A model generated the notes under the pieces. It searched no databases, was not told where the DNA came from, and was given only the letters and a program-made list of their open reading frames with translations. Both the position numbers and the translations under genes were made by a program. From a virus, in IMG/VR virus record IMGVR_UViG_3300031758_000189, positions 1-39,684 of that record: a stretch of 39,684 nucleotides of DNA. One strand, written 5' to 3'. Below are positions 28,134-36,495 of this stretch, piece after piece (positions within the stretch are counted from its first letter, which is position 1; each line of letters opens with the position of its first letter).

Positions 28134-29854
28134 TATTCGTCCACTTCCGTCACGGTAAATCCGCCTGCTTTGCGCCCGCCTTTAGTAGGTGTGCGCGGCT
28201 GCGAACTGGTTACAGGTGGTTTCCAATCTTTCCCTAAGCGATACCCGTAGCTTTGGCGGTAACGGTTTACTAATCGGTCGCGCACTTGCTTTAGTCGCTC
28301 TTCGTATATGCGTAGGCTTTCAAAAAAGTCTTCTTCATTTTGTGCTTGGCCTAAAGCACCTATGCTTTCCTTAAGCAAACGGATGTCTGCGTCAGAGACG
28401 TTGCCTAACGCGCCGCCCGTAGGTGAGTTGATCCGCATTTCTTGAAGGGCATCAAAAGTAGCTGACGCAACCAAAGTATCATATATCTGTTGCGCGCCGC
28501 GCGCGCGACCAAAATTAGGTGTGAACGCGTCTAGCGGGCCTATGACGCGTCTCGCCGCTGGGTGCGCTATAAAGCGTTTAATATCCGATAGGCGGTTATT
28601 GACTGTCGTATACGCGGCGTCGAATTGCGATTGCGCGTCGGAGAACGACGCGTCTTTTTCGGCCCGAAGTTGAGCGGTTTTGGTTTTGCCAGCAATTACT
28701 GGTTCAGCCCCAACGCGAACGTCTTGTTTGCCGCCTTCTTCCGCTGCCGCCTGACCACGTATAATGTTTGGTGAAACCTGCGCCGATCCGGGGTACGGTG
28801 CCATATTTGGGTTGCGGCCTTTAACTTGCTGACCAACCTGATATTGCGCCAGCGTCTGTTCCATAGGCGGCGCGCCACGCAGGCCAGCGGTCTGTGACTG
28901 CGGCGCTGGTCCACGCAGATCAGCAAACTGCGATTGGGGGCGCTGACCCATTCCGTCGGGTTGCAGCGTAATGTTATTGGCCCGGATCATATCCATGAAC
29001 GGCTGCTTGTTCTGCTCTGGCGCCAACGCCATAAGCTGATCAAAGTCCGCCTGCGCCATCATGCCCGTCTTAACCGCAGTGTCAACAATCTGCTGCGCCA
29101 CTTCAGGTGTCATCTGCACGGCGCCTGCGCCGGCCATACCGCCGCGCGTAAAGGACGCCGGCGACGTAGGCATACCAGAAGGAATGTTACGTGGGTCCAT
29201 TCCTTGGTCCATCAGGTCTTGCGGTGTTGTGTTAGCGCCGCGCGTCGCGCGCATTGATGTGCCTGCTGCGGCGGTCGGCGTTGCAGGCGGAACCGATTGT
29301 GGGCGTGCCATGTCAGGTTGGTCAGTGATGACGCCAGCGCGTATCTTGGCAGGGTCAAAACCGCCTTGGTCTATAATGATTAAGTTACCGTTCGCATCAA
29401 ACTCGCTCTTCGATGTACGCTGCGGGATGTTCTTGTCGATATACTTGTCAGCTTCAGTGATGAGGTAGTTCATGATGTCGGGGTTAAACGTAGGCGCGAC
29501 TTGGCGGATGGTAGCGCCAAGCTGCGGGTCCGTGGCTTCCACCATATCCACCCAGCTTTGATAGCCTTCTTCGGAACGGGAGCCTAAAACAGCCACACCG
29601 ATATTGCGAAGACGTTTCATGTCGTTGACCATAAACGACTGGTCTTTTTCGCGCATAGACGCCTGTTGCGTCTGTATCGCGCGGTCTTCGCCGGCGCGCG
29701 CAAAATCCATCTCCTGACGTATGCGCTGGCCTTGAAGTTGCGCCGCCTCCGCCTGCCGCGCCATGTTCATCATGTTCGCAAACTGCGCGGTTTGACGCGA
29801 AGGATCAGCAATCTGTGGGTTACGCGCTTGAAGGGCTATCATTTGGTTTGGCAT
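28133..29854 (-). CDS. Ejection / internal virion protein, P22 gp20 position (573 aa)
   Basis: Gln/Met/Ala/Pro-rich with several disordered linkers, as in ejected proteins. The N-terminal ~90 residues form coiled-coil-like helices (MARQAEAAQLQGQRIRQEMD). A Gly/Pro-rich centre contains two repeats of the type PQSQxADLRGPxP (about 308-325). The C-terminal 150 residues are helical (SDADIRLLKESIGALGQAQN; LRIYEERLKQVRDRLVNRYR). No catalytic motif seen. It lies between gp7-like and gp16-like genes as P22 gp20 does (471 aa). Confidence 0.65.
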   Translation of the reverse strand: MPNQMIALQARNPQIADPSRQTAQFANMMNMARQAEAAQLQGQRIRQEMDFARAGEDRAIQTQQASMREKDQSFMVNDMKRLRNIGVAVLGSRSEEGYQSWVDMVEATDPQLGATIRQVAPTFNPDIMNYLITEADKYIDKNIPQRTSKSEFDANGNLIIIDQGGFDPAKIRAGVITDQPDMARPQSVPPATPTAAAGTSMRATRGANTTPQDLMDQGMDPRNIPSGMPTSPASFTRGGMAGAGAVQMTPEVAQQIVDTAVKTGMMAQADFDQLMALAPEQNKQPFMDMIRANNITLQPDGMGQRPQSQFADLRGPAPQSQTAGLRGAPPMEQTLAQYQVGQQVKGRNPNMAPYPGSAQVSPNIIRGQAAAEEGGKQDVRVGAEPVIAGKTKTAQLRAEKDASFSDAQSQFDAAYTTVNNRLSDIKRFIAHPAARRVIGPLDAFTPNFGRARGAQQIYDTLVASATFDALQEMRINSPTGGALGNVSDADIRLLKESIGALGQAQNEEDFFESLRIYEERLKQVRDRLVNRYRQSYGYRLGKDWKPPVTSSQPRTPTKGGRKAGGFTVTEVDE

Positions 29855-29858
29855 ATCA

Positions 29859-30656
29859 TTAACCTCTTGGAATACCCGGCAGATAGTTGCCGGTACTGGA
29901 GCCGAAAGCGTTCCCCGGAGAAACGCTGCCGCCGCCCGGCGAACCGCCGCCGTAATAGTTTATCATAGCGTTCTGCATTGGTATCTGCGACGCAATAGAA
30001 CCAATCTGGCCCAGCGCGCCTGACAGCGCGTTAGCCTGACCGATGTAACCTGACGCGCGGGCTTGCCCTGCGTTGTACAGGTTCGACGCTTCGTTCTGGC
30101 CCATCTGTCCAGCCGCACCCGTAAGCACGTTAGCCGCCGATTGGCCCGAACCCATCAGCGATTGCAGCGGGTTAAGGCGCGCCGACCGCTCGACTTGGAA
30201 ACGATTAAATGCGTTCTGGTACTCTTGGCTTGCCAAGTCCTGACCGAAACGCTGGATACCCTTCATGGTGCTGCCCGACATGAGATTGCCGCGTGCTGCT
30301 GCCGACCGTTCAAGCGCCTTCATGCCTTCCGATTGACGGAAGGCGTAGCCGGGGTCTTGTTGGAATTGATCGGTGCCAAAGGCTTTCGCCATGCTGCCGT
30401 AGCCGGCAGCGGTCTTGTCGCCGCCGATACCCAACAACTGCATAATCTCTTGCTGCGCGGTCATCCCGCCTTGGCGAAATGGCTCTTGCAGTTCGATCTG
30501 CTTCTGGAACATCCGCTCTTGGGCGGCGTTAGCATCTGCCGCCGCTTGCGCTTGGGTCTTAGCGGCGCTTTTAGCGCCCTTGGCGGCCATCGCGCCGCCG
30601 GCTACCGCCGCGGTCCCTGCGATCAATGCTGCTCCGACTACAGGTGCGATTGGCAT
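29859..30656 (-). CDS. DNA transfer protein, P22 gp7-like (265 aa)
   Basis: The N-terminal 30 residues are Ala/Gly-rich and hydrophobic (VVGAALIAGTAAVAGGAMAA), followed by a coiled-coil segment. The core has FQQDPGYAFRQSEGMKALER, SAAARGNLMSGSTMKGIQRF and GQDLASQEYQNAFNRFQVER (about 98-155), the conserved pattern of P22-like DNA transfer proteins. A Gly/Ser-rich C-terminus follows (YYGGGSPGGGS). Ejected with DNA into the host. It starts on the last base of the gp14-like stop. Confidence 0.85.
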   Translation of the reverse strand: MPIAPVVGAALIAGTAAVAGGAMAAKGAKSAAKTQAQAAADANAAQERMFQKQIELQEPFRQGGMTAQQEIMQLLGIGGDKTAAGYGSMAKAFGTDQFQQDPGYAFRQSEGMKALERSAAARGNLMSGSTMKGIQRFGQDLASQEYQNAFNRFQVERSARLNPLQSLMGSGQSAANVLTGAAGQMGQNEASNLYNAGQARASGYIGQANALSGALGQIGSIASQIPMQNAMINYYGGGSPGGGSVSPGNAFGSSTGNYLPGIPRG

Positions 30657-31075
30657 TATCTTAACTCCATCCGGTAAATTCGGTAAAGTGTACCGAATGT
30701 CTCTATCATTTCATCGGTCTTTTGCATACCCCCTTGACGGGCGTAACGTATGACGTGTTTACTATCTGGCTCAATTTTAGTCCACAGCTTTTCCGTGCCG
30801 TGACTGCGCGCGTAATCTAGCATAGCCGTCCGCGCATCGTTCGCCCATTTACCCCTGCCTTCAGGCAGGATAAACGTATGTACTTCGCGGACGCCGGGTG
30901 ACGTTTCATCCAATAGAAACCCGCCGTGTTCGCCCATCAAGAACCAGTTGCCCGGCATATCCACGAGTATCCGCGTGTCTATATCGCCGTCAACGCCGCC
31001 GCCGACATAGGGGCGCACTGAAGGATCGTTTACGACCTTGTTAATAAACGCAGTGTCGTAACTACGCTCCAGCAT
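30656..31075 (-). CDS. P22 gp14-like protein with GNAT-like fold (139 aa)
   Basis: MLERSYDTAFINKVVNDPSV leads to FLMGEHGGFLLDETSPGVRE, VHTFILPEGRGKWANDARTA and MLDYARSHGTEKLWTKIEPD, which follow the strand-helix pattern of a GNAT-like acetyltransferase. The P-loop-like GRGKW near residue 93 could bind acetyl-CoA, but the normal RxxGxG/A is incomplete. P22 gp14 (DUF2824) occupies this place between gp26 and gp7 and is needed for efficient virion assembly or injection. Activity unproven. Its ATG overlaps the stop upstream by one base. Confidence 0.7.
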   Translation of the reverse strand: MLERSYDTAFINKVVNDPSVRPYVGGGVDGDIDTRILVDMPGNWFLMGEHGGFLLDETSPGVREVHTFILPEGRGKWANDARTAMLDYARSHGTEKLWTKIEPDSKHVIRYARQGGMQKTDEMIETFGTLYRIYRMELR

Positions 31076-31410
31076 TAGCTAACCAGACGGCCTGACGCGC
31101 GGATGTTGATGGCCGACGCCGTGCCAGCGATTGTGCTGATGAAGCCATTGTTAGGTAGCACATGGCCGACCAGTTCAGGAAAGGTGTAAGTCTCAGACGG
31201 CTGGAGCGTTTTGGTCTTGACAATCAAGTTATCGTTGCCGGCGCTGCCCGCAGCCGAAATCAAGTTGACGCTGATCGTCGCAGCCGAGACGCTGTAGTTC
31301 GTCGCGGTAAACTTGTCGATGATCGTCTGCACGCCGTTCGACGTGTACTGCGTCGTCTGGCTGTTTTCCGCTGTCTTGGCGGGAATGATATTACTAATTG
31401 ATACGGCCAT
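31075..31410 (-). CDS. Small structural hypothetical protein (111 aa)
   Basis: Begins MAVSISNIIPAKTAENSQTT and is Thr/Ser/Ala rich with beta-strand patterns (NYSVSAATISVNLISAAGSA, NDNLIVKTKTLQPSETYTFP). It looks like a single beta-sandwich, a fold typical of minor virion, neck or decoration proteins. It has no P22 counterpart in this position. Encoded one base after the start of the gp14-like gene and directly after the tail-needle-like gene. Role unknown. Confidence 0.65.
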   Translation of the reverse strand: MAVSISNIIPAKTAENSQTTQYTSNGVQTIIDKFTATNYSVSAATISVNLISAAGSAGNDNLIVKTKTLQPSETYTFPELVGHVLPNNGFISTIAGTASAINIRASGRLVS

Positions 31411-32259
31411 TTATACCTCCAAGGAACTCACGTTGTCAGTCACGGTCAAAATAATTGATGGGACGGCTGGGTGAACAGCCGTGGCAGGGTCTGCGTGCAG
31501 CGACACGCCGGTGTTGTCTACTTCCCACATCAACTCAAAATAATCGCCTGCGTTCATCTGTAGCAGAAAGTTCCACGCTGCGACATCCTCAGTGTTGTTT
31601 CCTTGAATACGAACGACGGTCGCGCTGTTGGTTACGTCGGTGCCATTCTTGCGTAGCCACACCCAAACGCGGTGAGCGCCGCCGCCAGTGTTAATAAACT
31701 GCGCGGAAAATTGTATGTTGTAGATGTTAGAGCGGTCAACATAAATGCGCGACGTTGGTGTGCCGCGTGTGACGCCGTAAGTTATATCGGTGGCGTTAAA
31801 CGTCATGGCATAGGCCGTGTTAATGACAGCGGCGGTCTGATCGGTCGTGTCGTAGAACGAGCCATAGCGCGGCGAGATAAATTCTTTTGGTGGCGGCGCT
31901 AATGCCAGCGCCTGAAGCTGCGTCTGAATGACCGCGATTTCGCTTTCCGACGCGGCAGGCGGTGCGCTGGCGGTAGCTTGCGCGAGGCTGTTTACCTTAG
32001 CGTCTACATCTGCCGTCGCGCTGCAACAGTCAGGCGCGCTCTCTGTGGTCTGCGCCAGCGACTCCAGCATAGCGTCGTAGGACGCTATCAGCGATGTAGC
32101 GTCAGGCGCTAACTCGATTTCATCTTGGTTGGTCTGCGTCGCAGTCAACAGCGATAGAAAGAACCGATACCATTCACGGCTGATAGCGCCTGACCGCGGG
32201 TCGATCAGATCGACGCGCGGCGGCGTTAACTGTGTAGGGTTAATCGGTGAAAGCGCCAT
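31411..32259 (-). CDS. Tail-needle-like protein, P22 gp26 position, with C1q/TNF-like C-terminal domain (282 aa)
   Basis: The N-terminal PPRVDLIDPRSGAISREWYR and FFLSLL (about 13-38) is a recurrent phage virion-attachment motif. Residues 45-120 are helical and coiled-coil-like (LIASYDAMLESLAQTTESAP), as in a trimeric needle shaft. The C-terminal 150 residues are a beta-sandwich with FDIT-like strands (VDRSNIYNIQFSAQFINTGG; LLQMNAGDYFELMWEVDNTG) that resemble C1q/TNF-like knobs. P22 gp26 and its Sf6 relative plug the tail and lie at this gene position. Homology is inferred by position and architecture. Confidence 0.6.
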   Translation of the reverse strand: MALSPINPTQLTPPRVDLIDPRSGAISREWYRFFLSLLTATQTNQDEIELAPDATSLIASYDAMLESLAQTTESAPDCCSATADVDAKVNSLAQATASAPPAASESEIAVIQTQLQALALAPPPKEFISPRYGSFYDTTDQTAAVINTAYAMTFNATDITYGVTRGTPTSRIYVDRSNIYNIQFSAQFINTGGGAHRVWVWLRKNGTDVTNSATVVRIQGNNTEDVAAWNFLLQMNAGDYFELMWEVDNTGVSLHADPATAVHPAVPSIILTVTDNVSSLEV

Positions 32260-33689
32260 TAGGCCCGCGTCCCTGACAGCAGCAGTTCAGCACCCATGAT
32301 GTAGATGCGTACAGGATCAGTCCCTGACGCCTCGTAGACGCGGTCGCGTATCTTCAGTGTCGCACCAAGGCGGCGCCAGATCGTGCGGTAGCCAGACCGG
32401 CCAATCTGCCCCATCGACTTCCAGTGTTCGTTCGACCATGTGTGACCGCCATCGTCGGACCAACGCAGCATCACTTGCGGATTGCTGCCTTGGCCGTTGT
32501 TCAGACCAACGCCTGTCTCGCAGTCAAGCTGCATGGAGTGCTGGATAGTACGGGCGAGGTTGTTAGCGCCTGTCGGCAGCGCCCGCCACGACCGCAGCCA
32601 TTTCTGCGGTTGACCGTCGTCAGCGTACACGTTCAGGTCAAACTCGTAAATCTTGCCGTTCTGGTAGTCGCCGACAACGGTAGTGCTGTTGAAGAACATT
32701 TGGCTGCTGGCGCGGTGACGGTTAAACTCGCCGTTAACAAACGACGCACGCTCATGCCATGCGCCAGTAGCGACGTCGTACACCCATGTCGTGTCGGCGC
32801 TAGGGAAGTTCAGCACGTAGAAGCTGTGGCCGTCCTGCTGGTATGTGTAGCCTGTAGCGTCCGAGATGTCGGCGTACTCTTGCATCTGCCATTCGATAGC
32901 GTGCGTTGACACGCGCTGACCGATGTAGCCAGCAGCGCGGTAGACGATGCCTTGACCGCGGGCGTCCTTGCCCAGCCAGTAGACTTGGTTGTCCATCTTG
33001 GCGACGCTGTACGGCGCCGCGCAGCCCAGTTCGTTAAACGCGCCTTGGATACGCGTCAGCGGGAAGTCGAGCAGCCCTGCGTCGTACCAAACTTCGGTCG
33101 AGTTGGTACCAAACACCCAGACTTCGCGGTGGTCCACAAAGATAGCAACCACATTGTCAGGATTGCCTTCGGCGCTGGCAAACTCCAGCGGGTCAACGCT
33201 GGTGCCGTCAAGCAGCGACGTCACCCAAATCTTCTGGCTATTCGGTTCGTTGAACACAAAATAGCCGTCGATGTATCCAACCGTACCCGCGCCGGGGAAG
33301 TCAGGGTCGGTGATCTGCTGGAACACGTCAGTGTTGGCGTTGTAGATGTAGCCCTGCGGGTTGGCGGCTATGAATAGCTGCGTGCCGTTGTCGGCCATGC
33401 TGACAGGGCCAGTGCCGCCTACAGTGCCTTTGGCGACCGCGTTCCAGTTGCTGTCGATCTGAAACAGCGTTGGGCCAGACACGGCGTAGCCGTAGTCGCC
33501 ATACGTCCACAGCCCGCGGATAGGTCCGATGCCGACCGTAGCCAGACGGGTTAGCCCCGGCGCGCGCTGAAGAAAGGCAGGCTCTTTGCCGCCTTCCGGC
33601 ACGATCTCTGGAAAGAGGTTGACCATACGGTTGTCTGCGGCGTTGACGCTTCTTGCGACATACGCCGACCCAAGGATCGGCGTCTTCAT
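32259..33689 (-). CDS. Tail hub / DNA stabilization protein, P22 gp10-like (476 aa)
   Basis: Length (P22 gp10 is 472 aa) and position after gp4 match. The N-terminal YVARSVNAADNRMVNLFPEI is the family signature, and the protein is predicted to be a beta-propeller with repeats such as PIRGLWTYGDYGYAVSGPTL and VVAIFVDHREVWVFGTNSTE. The C-terminal part contains MLRWSDDGGHTWSNEHWKSM. It seals the portal channel and forms the platform to which tail needle and spikes attach. Overlaps both neighbours by one base. Confidence 0.88.
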   Translation of the reverse strand: MKTPILGSAYVARSVNAADNRMVNLFPEIVPEGGKEPAFLQRAPGLTRLATVGIGPIRGLWTYGDYGYAVSGPTLFQIDSNWNAVAKGTVGGTGPVSMADNGTQLFIAANPQGYIYNANTDVFQQITDPDFPGAGTVGYIDGYFVFNEPNSQKIWVTSLLDGTSVDPLEFASAEGNPDNVVAIFVDHREVWVFGTNSTEVWYDAGLLDFPLTRIQGAFNELGCAAPYSVAKMDNQVYWLGKDARGQGIVYRAAGYIGQRVSTHAIEWQMQEYADISDATGYTYQQDGHSFYVLNFPSADTTWVYDVATGAWHERASFVNGEFNRHRASSQMFFNSTTVVGDYQNGKIYEFDLNVYADDGQPQKWLRSWRALPTGANNLARTIQHSMQLDCETGVGLNNGQGSNPQVMLRWSDDGGHTWSNEHWKSMGQIGRSGYRTIWRRLGATLKIRDRVYEASGTDPVRIYIMGAELLLSGTRA

Positions 33690-34399
33690 CAGTAGTTGCC
33701 CGCGAAGATGTTAAACCGCTGACGCGTCGCCACGATGCTGTATGGCATCGACATGATGTCGTCAGGGTTGTTGATGCGCTTCAGGTTGCGCTTCGATGCC
33801 ATAGCCAGACGCGATACCTGCGGTGACGGCTCTACGCCAAACTCAGGTGCCATCTCGCACGCCAAGTTGTAACGGAACGCACGCAGATAGCCGGGCGGGA
33901 AATGCAGTGTGGTCGCCAGCGTTGCAGGCTGGGTCAGTTCTTCGACCGAAATGAAGTGCCATTCCAGTTCGCGCGTAGGGCGCGGATAGATGTACATTTC
34001 GATGTCGGGGAACGTCATGTTGACGAAAATAACCTGCGGGTAGGTAGACGTCACGGTCTTGACCGCGATACCGTTATACTGCTGCTGGTTAATAAATTTG
34101 ATGCCGTAGCTGACGCCAGTGCCGGGGTCGCGGAAGTACGTCGAGTCCTCAAGCAGCACAGGGCGGTTGCCGATGAAGTCGCCAGAAGGGCCAAGCGTGC
34201 GCGACAACTGACCGGCAGGCCACATGAATACTTGGTCTTGCGTTGCGTAGACCGCGAGGCGCTCAGTGTTCCAGCTATCAATCATCTGGTTCATGGCGCG
34301 CAGTGCGTCTTGCGACGTTTCAGCCGATGGAACTTCACCTTCTGCCAGAACGCCTAGAAGCCTAAGCGAACCGTTAATTATGTCCCCAGCCGTTTCCAT
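33689..34399 (-). CDS. Tail accessory factor / head-tail connector, P22 gp4-like (236 aa)
   Basis: The N-terminal METAGDIINGSLRLLGVLAE with TSQDALRAMNQMIDSWNTER (about 28-47) is the typical helical start of gp4-type and T7 tubular-A-type connectors. It continues to a beta-rich C-terminus with FPPGYLRAFRYNLACEMAPE. P22 gp4 is 166 aa, so this version is longer by an insertion in the middle (about 60-150). It binds the bottom of the portal. Reads directly into the gp10-like gene with a one-base overlap. Confidence 0.85.
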   Translation of the reverse strand: METAGDIINGSLRLLGVLAEGEVPSAETSQDALRAMNQMIDSWNTERLAVYATQDQVFMWPAGQLSRTLGPSGDFIGNRPVLLEDSTYFRDPGTGVSYGIKFINQQQYNGIAVKTVTSTYPQVIFVNMTFPDIEMYIYPRPTRELEWHFISVEELTQPATLATTLHFPPGYLRAFRYNLACEMAPEFGVEPSPQVSRLAMASKRNLKRINNPDDIMSMPYSIVATRQRFNIFAGNY

Positions 34400-34402
34400 T
34401 GG

Positions 34403-34582
34403 TTAGTCTTCCTGCGTTGCGCGGCGGCGTTTGCTGCCCGCCGACATTTCGTTAACGGGCGCCACTACAGGGGCGTCAGGGTAAAAGCGTTCCCAACCAT
34501 ACTCTTCATCGCAGCGCGCTTCTTCTTCAGAGATGGCAACTTTTGCGCCGTGGACGTCGTGAACAAGGTAGATAACAGCCAT
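34403..34582 (-). CDS. Small hypothetical protein (59 aa)
   Basis: ATG 34580-34582 to TAA 34403-34405 encodes MAVIYLVHDVHGAKVAISEE followed by EARCDEEYGWERFYPDAPVV and a basic tail SKRRRATQED. RBS ACGGAG precedes it. Small virion-region proteins that start AVIYLVHDxHGxKVAxxExEA are frequent in podovirus genomes next to the connector. Function unknown. Situated between the second paralogous structural protein and the gp4-like gene. Confidence 0.65.
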   Translation of the reverse strand: MAVIYLVHDVHGAKVAISEEEARCDEEYGWERFYPDAPVVAPVNEMSAGSKRRRATQED

Positions 34583-34598
34583 AAAAACTCCGTAAAAT

Positions 34599-34618
34599 GG
34601 ACGGCCCGAAAGCCGCCC
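34599..34618 (-). other. GC-rich hairpin with UUCG-type loop, copy 3
   Basis: On the minus strand GGGCGGCU and GGCCGUCC flank UUCG, with one G-U inside the stem and a U-G closing pair, followed by ATTTTACGGAG. It lies between the 98-aa and 59-aa genes. It may act as a partial terminator, attenuator or mRNA stabiliser. Confidence 0.55.
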
Positions 34619-34625
34619 AGATTAA

Positions 34626-34922
34626 TTAACTGATCGCCATGAACTGCCACTTGGTGCCGTCTGCATAGAACAGCTTGCCACGGCCAGTTGCATTGGTTGT
34701 GATACCAAGCGAACCAACAGGGGCAGAAGTGGTTGTCGTGTTAGCGGTGATTGCAGTGCTAAGGATATAGACGCCAGCATTAAGGTTGGCAGCGGCAATA
34801 TCGCCAGTAGTCTGGATGGTAGAAGCGATAACGCCACCGTTTGCAACAATCGCGCCGCTGACAGTTACGCTTTCAAATGAAGGATCGGCGTAAGCAACGC
34901 CTACTGCTTTAGTATTAGGCAT
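34626..34922 (-). CDS. Small structural protein, tandem paralogue 2 (98 aa)
   Basis: MPNTKAVGVAYADPSFESVT is followed by a Thr/Ala/Gly-rich middle. The C-terminal NLNAGVYILSTAITANTTTT and GRGKLFYADGTKWQFMAIS matches the 83-aa neighbour residue for residue at about 60% of positions. Probably a virion decoration, head-fibre or connector-associated protein since it lies directly after coat. Preceded by CAGGAGATC and by the copy 2 hairpin. Exact role unproven. Confidence 0.7.
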   Translation of the reverse strand: MPNTKAVGVAYADPSFESVTVSGAIVANGGVIASTIQTTGDIAAANLNAGVYILSTAITANTTTTSAPVGSLGITTNATGRGKLFYADGTKWQFMAIS

Positions 34923-34940
34923 GATTGATCTCCTGAAAAT

Positions 34941-34960
34941 GGGCGGCCCGAAGACCGCCC
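34941..34960 (-). other. GC-rich hairpin with UUCG tetraloop, copy 2
   Basis: Minus strand GGGCGGUC, loop UUCG, GGCCGCCC: an 8-bp stem (one U-G pair) closed by the extra-stable C(UUCG)G tetraloop. It is followed by ATTTTCAGGAG, the leader and ribosome binding site of the 98-aa gene. The T-run is short, so termination is likely partial. Confidence 0.65.
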
Positions 34961-34967
34961 AAATTGG

Positions 34968-35219
34968 TTAAGCAACTACAGCGAACTGCCACTTAGTGCC
35001 GTCGGAAATGAACATCTTGCCAAGTCCTGTTGCGTTCGTGGTCACGCCAATCGAACCCGCAGGGGCGTCGGTCGTCGTGCTGTTTGCAGTGATTGCAGTC
35101 GTAAGGAAGTAGATGCCTGCGCCCGATGAAGCAGTAAGGATCGAGCCGCCGAGCAGCTTGGCTGCATCAACGTTGCCATCTGAAACCTGATAGGCGGAAC
35201 CGCCATTTGGTAATGCCAT
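34968..35219 (-). CDS. Small structural protein, tandem paralogue 1 (83 aa)
   Basis: Starts MALPNGGSAYQVSDGNVDAA with SSGAGIYFLTTAITANSTTT and GLGKMFISDGTKWQFAVVA. The ITANxTTTxAPxGSxGxTTN block and the GKxFxxDGTKWQF ending are shared with the 98-aa gene downstream, so the two arose by duplication. Encoded immediately after the major coat gene, where decoration or head-fibre proteins are usual. Preceded by CAGGAG, itself following the copy 1 hairpin. Confidence 0.7.
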   Translation of the reverse strand: MALPNGGSAYQVSDGNVDAAKLLGGSILTASSGAGIYFLTTAITANSTTTDAPAGSIGVTTNATGLGKMFISDGTKWQFAVVA

Positions 35220-35239
35220 GATAATTCTCCTGAAAAGTT

Positions 35240-35265
35240 ATGGCCCCCGGCGAACCGGAGGCCAT
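35240..35265 (-). other. GC-rich hairpin with UUCG loop, copy 1
   Basis: On the minus strand ATGGCC and CCGG arms pair with GGCC(AT) and CCGG around TTCG, with one A-C mismatch. It lies just after the coat stop codon (35273) and is followed by AACTTTTCAGGAG. First of three similar hairpins after coat. Confidence 0.6.
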
Positions 35266-35272
35266 GATTAAA

Positions 35273-36481
35273 TTAGCCCCACATCCGGACGGCCATTTGC
35301 GGACGGATCGTGCTGTAGCCATACAGAACGTCAATACGGCAAGGCATACGGTCGTTGTTGATGTCGTACTGACGAACAACGCGGAGCGAGATGCCGTTGT
35401 GTACCTGACGCGATGCCATGTCTACGCCCTGTGGGAGCAGAAGGTCGGCGGTTGCGAAGGTGATGGCATCCTTGTGGTATACGAGGTTCTGCGCGTACTG
35501 CGACGATGCTGCACCGACGAACACAACAGCTTTGCTGTTGCCGGGCAGTGTGTTGACAGTGGCAAGCGCATGGCTGGCTGAGTAGACAGGTGCAACAGTG
35601 ATGTTGCCTGCGCCAGAGCCGTTGAGCGTGACATCAGCCAACGCAACGAACTGGAACAACGAACCTGTGCTTTCACGCGTCTGTGGGTTAACTGCAAAGC
35701 AGTCAGCTACAGTGAACACGTCGCCAGCTTTGACGGTGTCGCCGTTACCAGCGCCAGTGATGGCGATGGTGGTTGCACCTTCAGTGGTGACAGCAGCCGA
35801 AGTCGTGCCGCCGGTTGCGTCGCGCGAACCAGTGGTGAACTGCTTGATGGACTGCGACATATTGATTTCTTCGAAACCAAGTACGCCAGTACCCATCATG
35901 CCGTTCTTGAACTGCTTGCTGACAGTGTCGGTTGGGTTGAACAAGCCCTTCATGCCTTCGACCAAGCCAGCGTTTGCGGCTGGGTTGACGGTGGCATAAC
36001 GTGGCGACATCACAGCAGCGTTTTCGTTCAGCTTCTGCTGTGCAGCAAGAAGAACAGCCGAAGTAGCTGGCGTAGTGCCGGGCGTGCCGACCGAGTTACC
36101 GATGGTTGCAAACGCGTTTGCAACGTCAGCGTCGATGCTGGAAGCAAGCTGCGAGATACGTGGCTTGAGAACGCGCTCTGCGAAATCATCCAACTGCATG
36201 GTCAATTCAGCAGTCGTGAAGTTGACGCCGATGTGCTTCTGGTTGGCAACGGTCAGCGTTGTGAACTGCTCGTTGTCGTCCTGTACCTGAAGGGCTGCAC
36301 CGTCGGTAACAAGCGCACGGTCTGGAAGACGGATACGCAGAGTTGAGCCGATCTTGGCGCCTTCAACAGCAAAGCTGTCGTCGTACTGGCGGTTTACGTT
36401 ACGTGTAAGCACGAGGTTGTTCTCAAGGATTTCGAGAGCCTTCCGCGTGATCATATCAATGGTTAAAATGCTATTGGACAT
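35273..36481 (-). CDS. Major capsid protein, P22 coat-like (402 aa)
   Basis: MSNSILTIDMITRKALEILE, NNLVLTRNVNRQYDDSF and IGSTLRIRLPDR (about 1-55) match the P22 gp5-type coat start. The middle (GDTVKAGDVFTVADCFAVNP, followed by QTRESTGSLFQFVALAD) contains the hallmark of this HK97-fold family. P22 coat is 430 aa, so this is slightly shorter. It assembles on the scaffold gene encoded 14 bases upstream. Probably the most expressed gene; the hairpins downstream may tune expression of the smaller proteins. Confidence 0.93.
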   Translation of the reverse strand: MSNSILTIDMITRKALEILENNLVLTRNVNRQYDDSFAVEGAKIGSTLRIRLPDRALVTDGAALQVQDDNEQFTTLTVANQKHIGVNFTTAELTMQLDDFAERVLKPRISQLASSIDADVANAFATIGNSVGTPGTTPATSAVLLAAQQKLNENAAVMSPRYATVNPAANAGLVEGMKGLFNPTDTVSKQFKNGMMGTGVLGFEEINMSQSIKQFTTGSRDATGGTTSAAVTTEGATTIAITGAGNGDTVKAGDVFTVADCFAVNPQTRESTGSLFQFVALADVTLNGSGAGNITVAPVYSASHALATVNTLPGNSKAVVFVGAASSQYAQNLVYHKDAITFATADLLLPQGVDMASRQVHNGISLRVVRQYDINNDRMPCRIDVLYGYSTIRPQMAVRMWG

Positions 36482-36495
36482 GGGGTATTCCCTAT

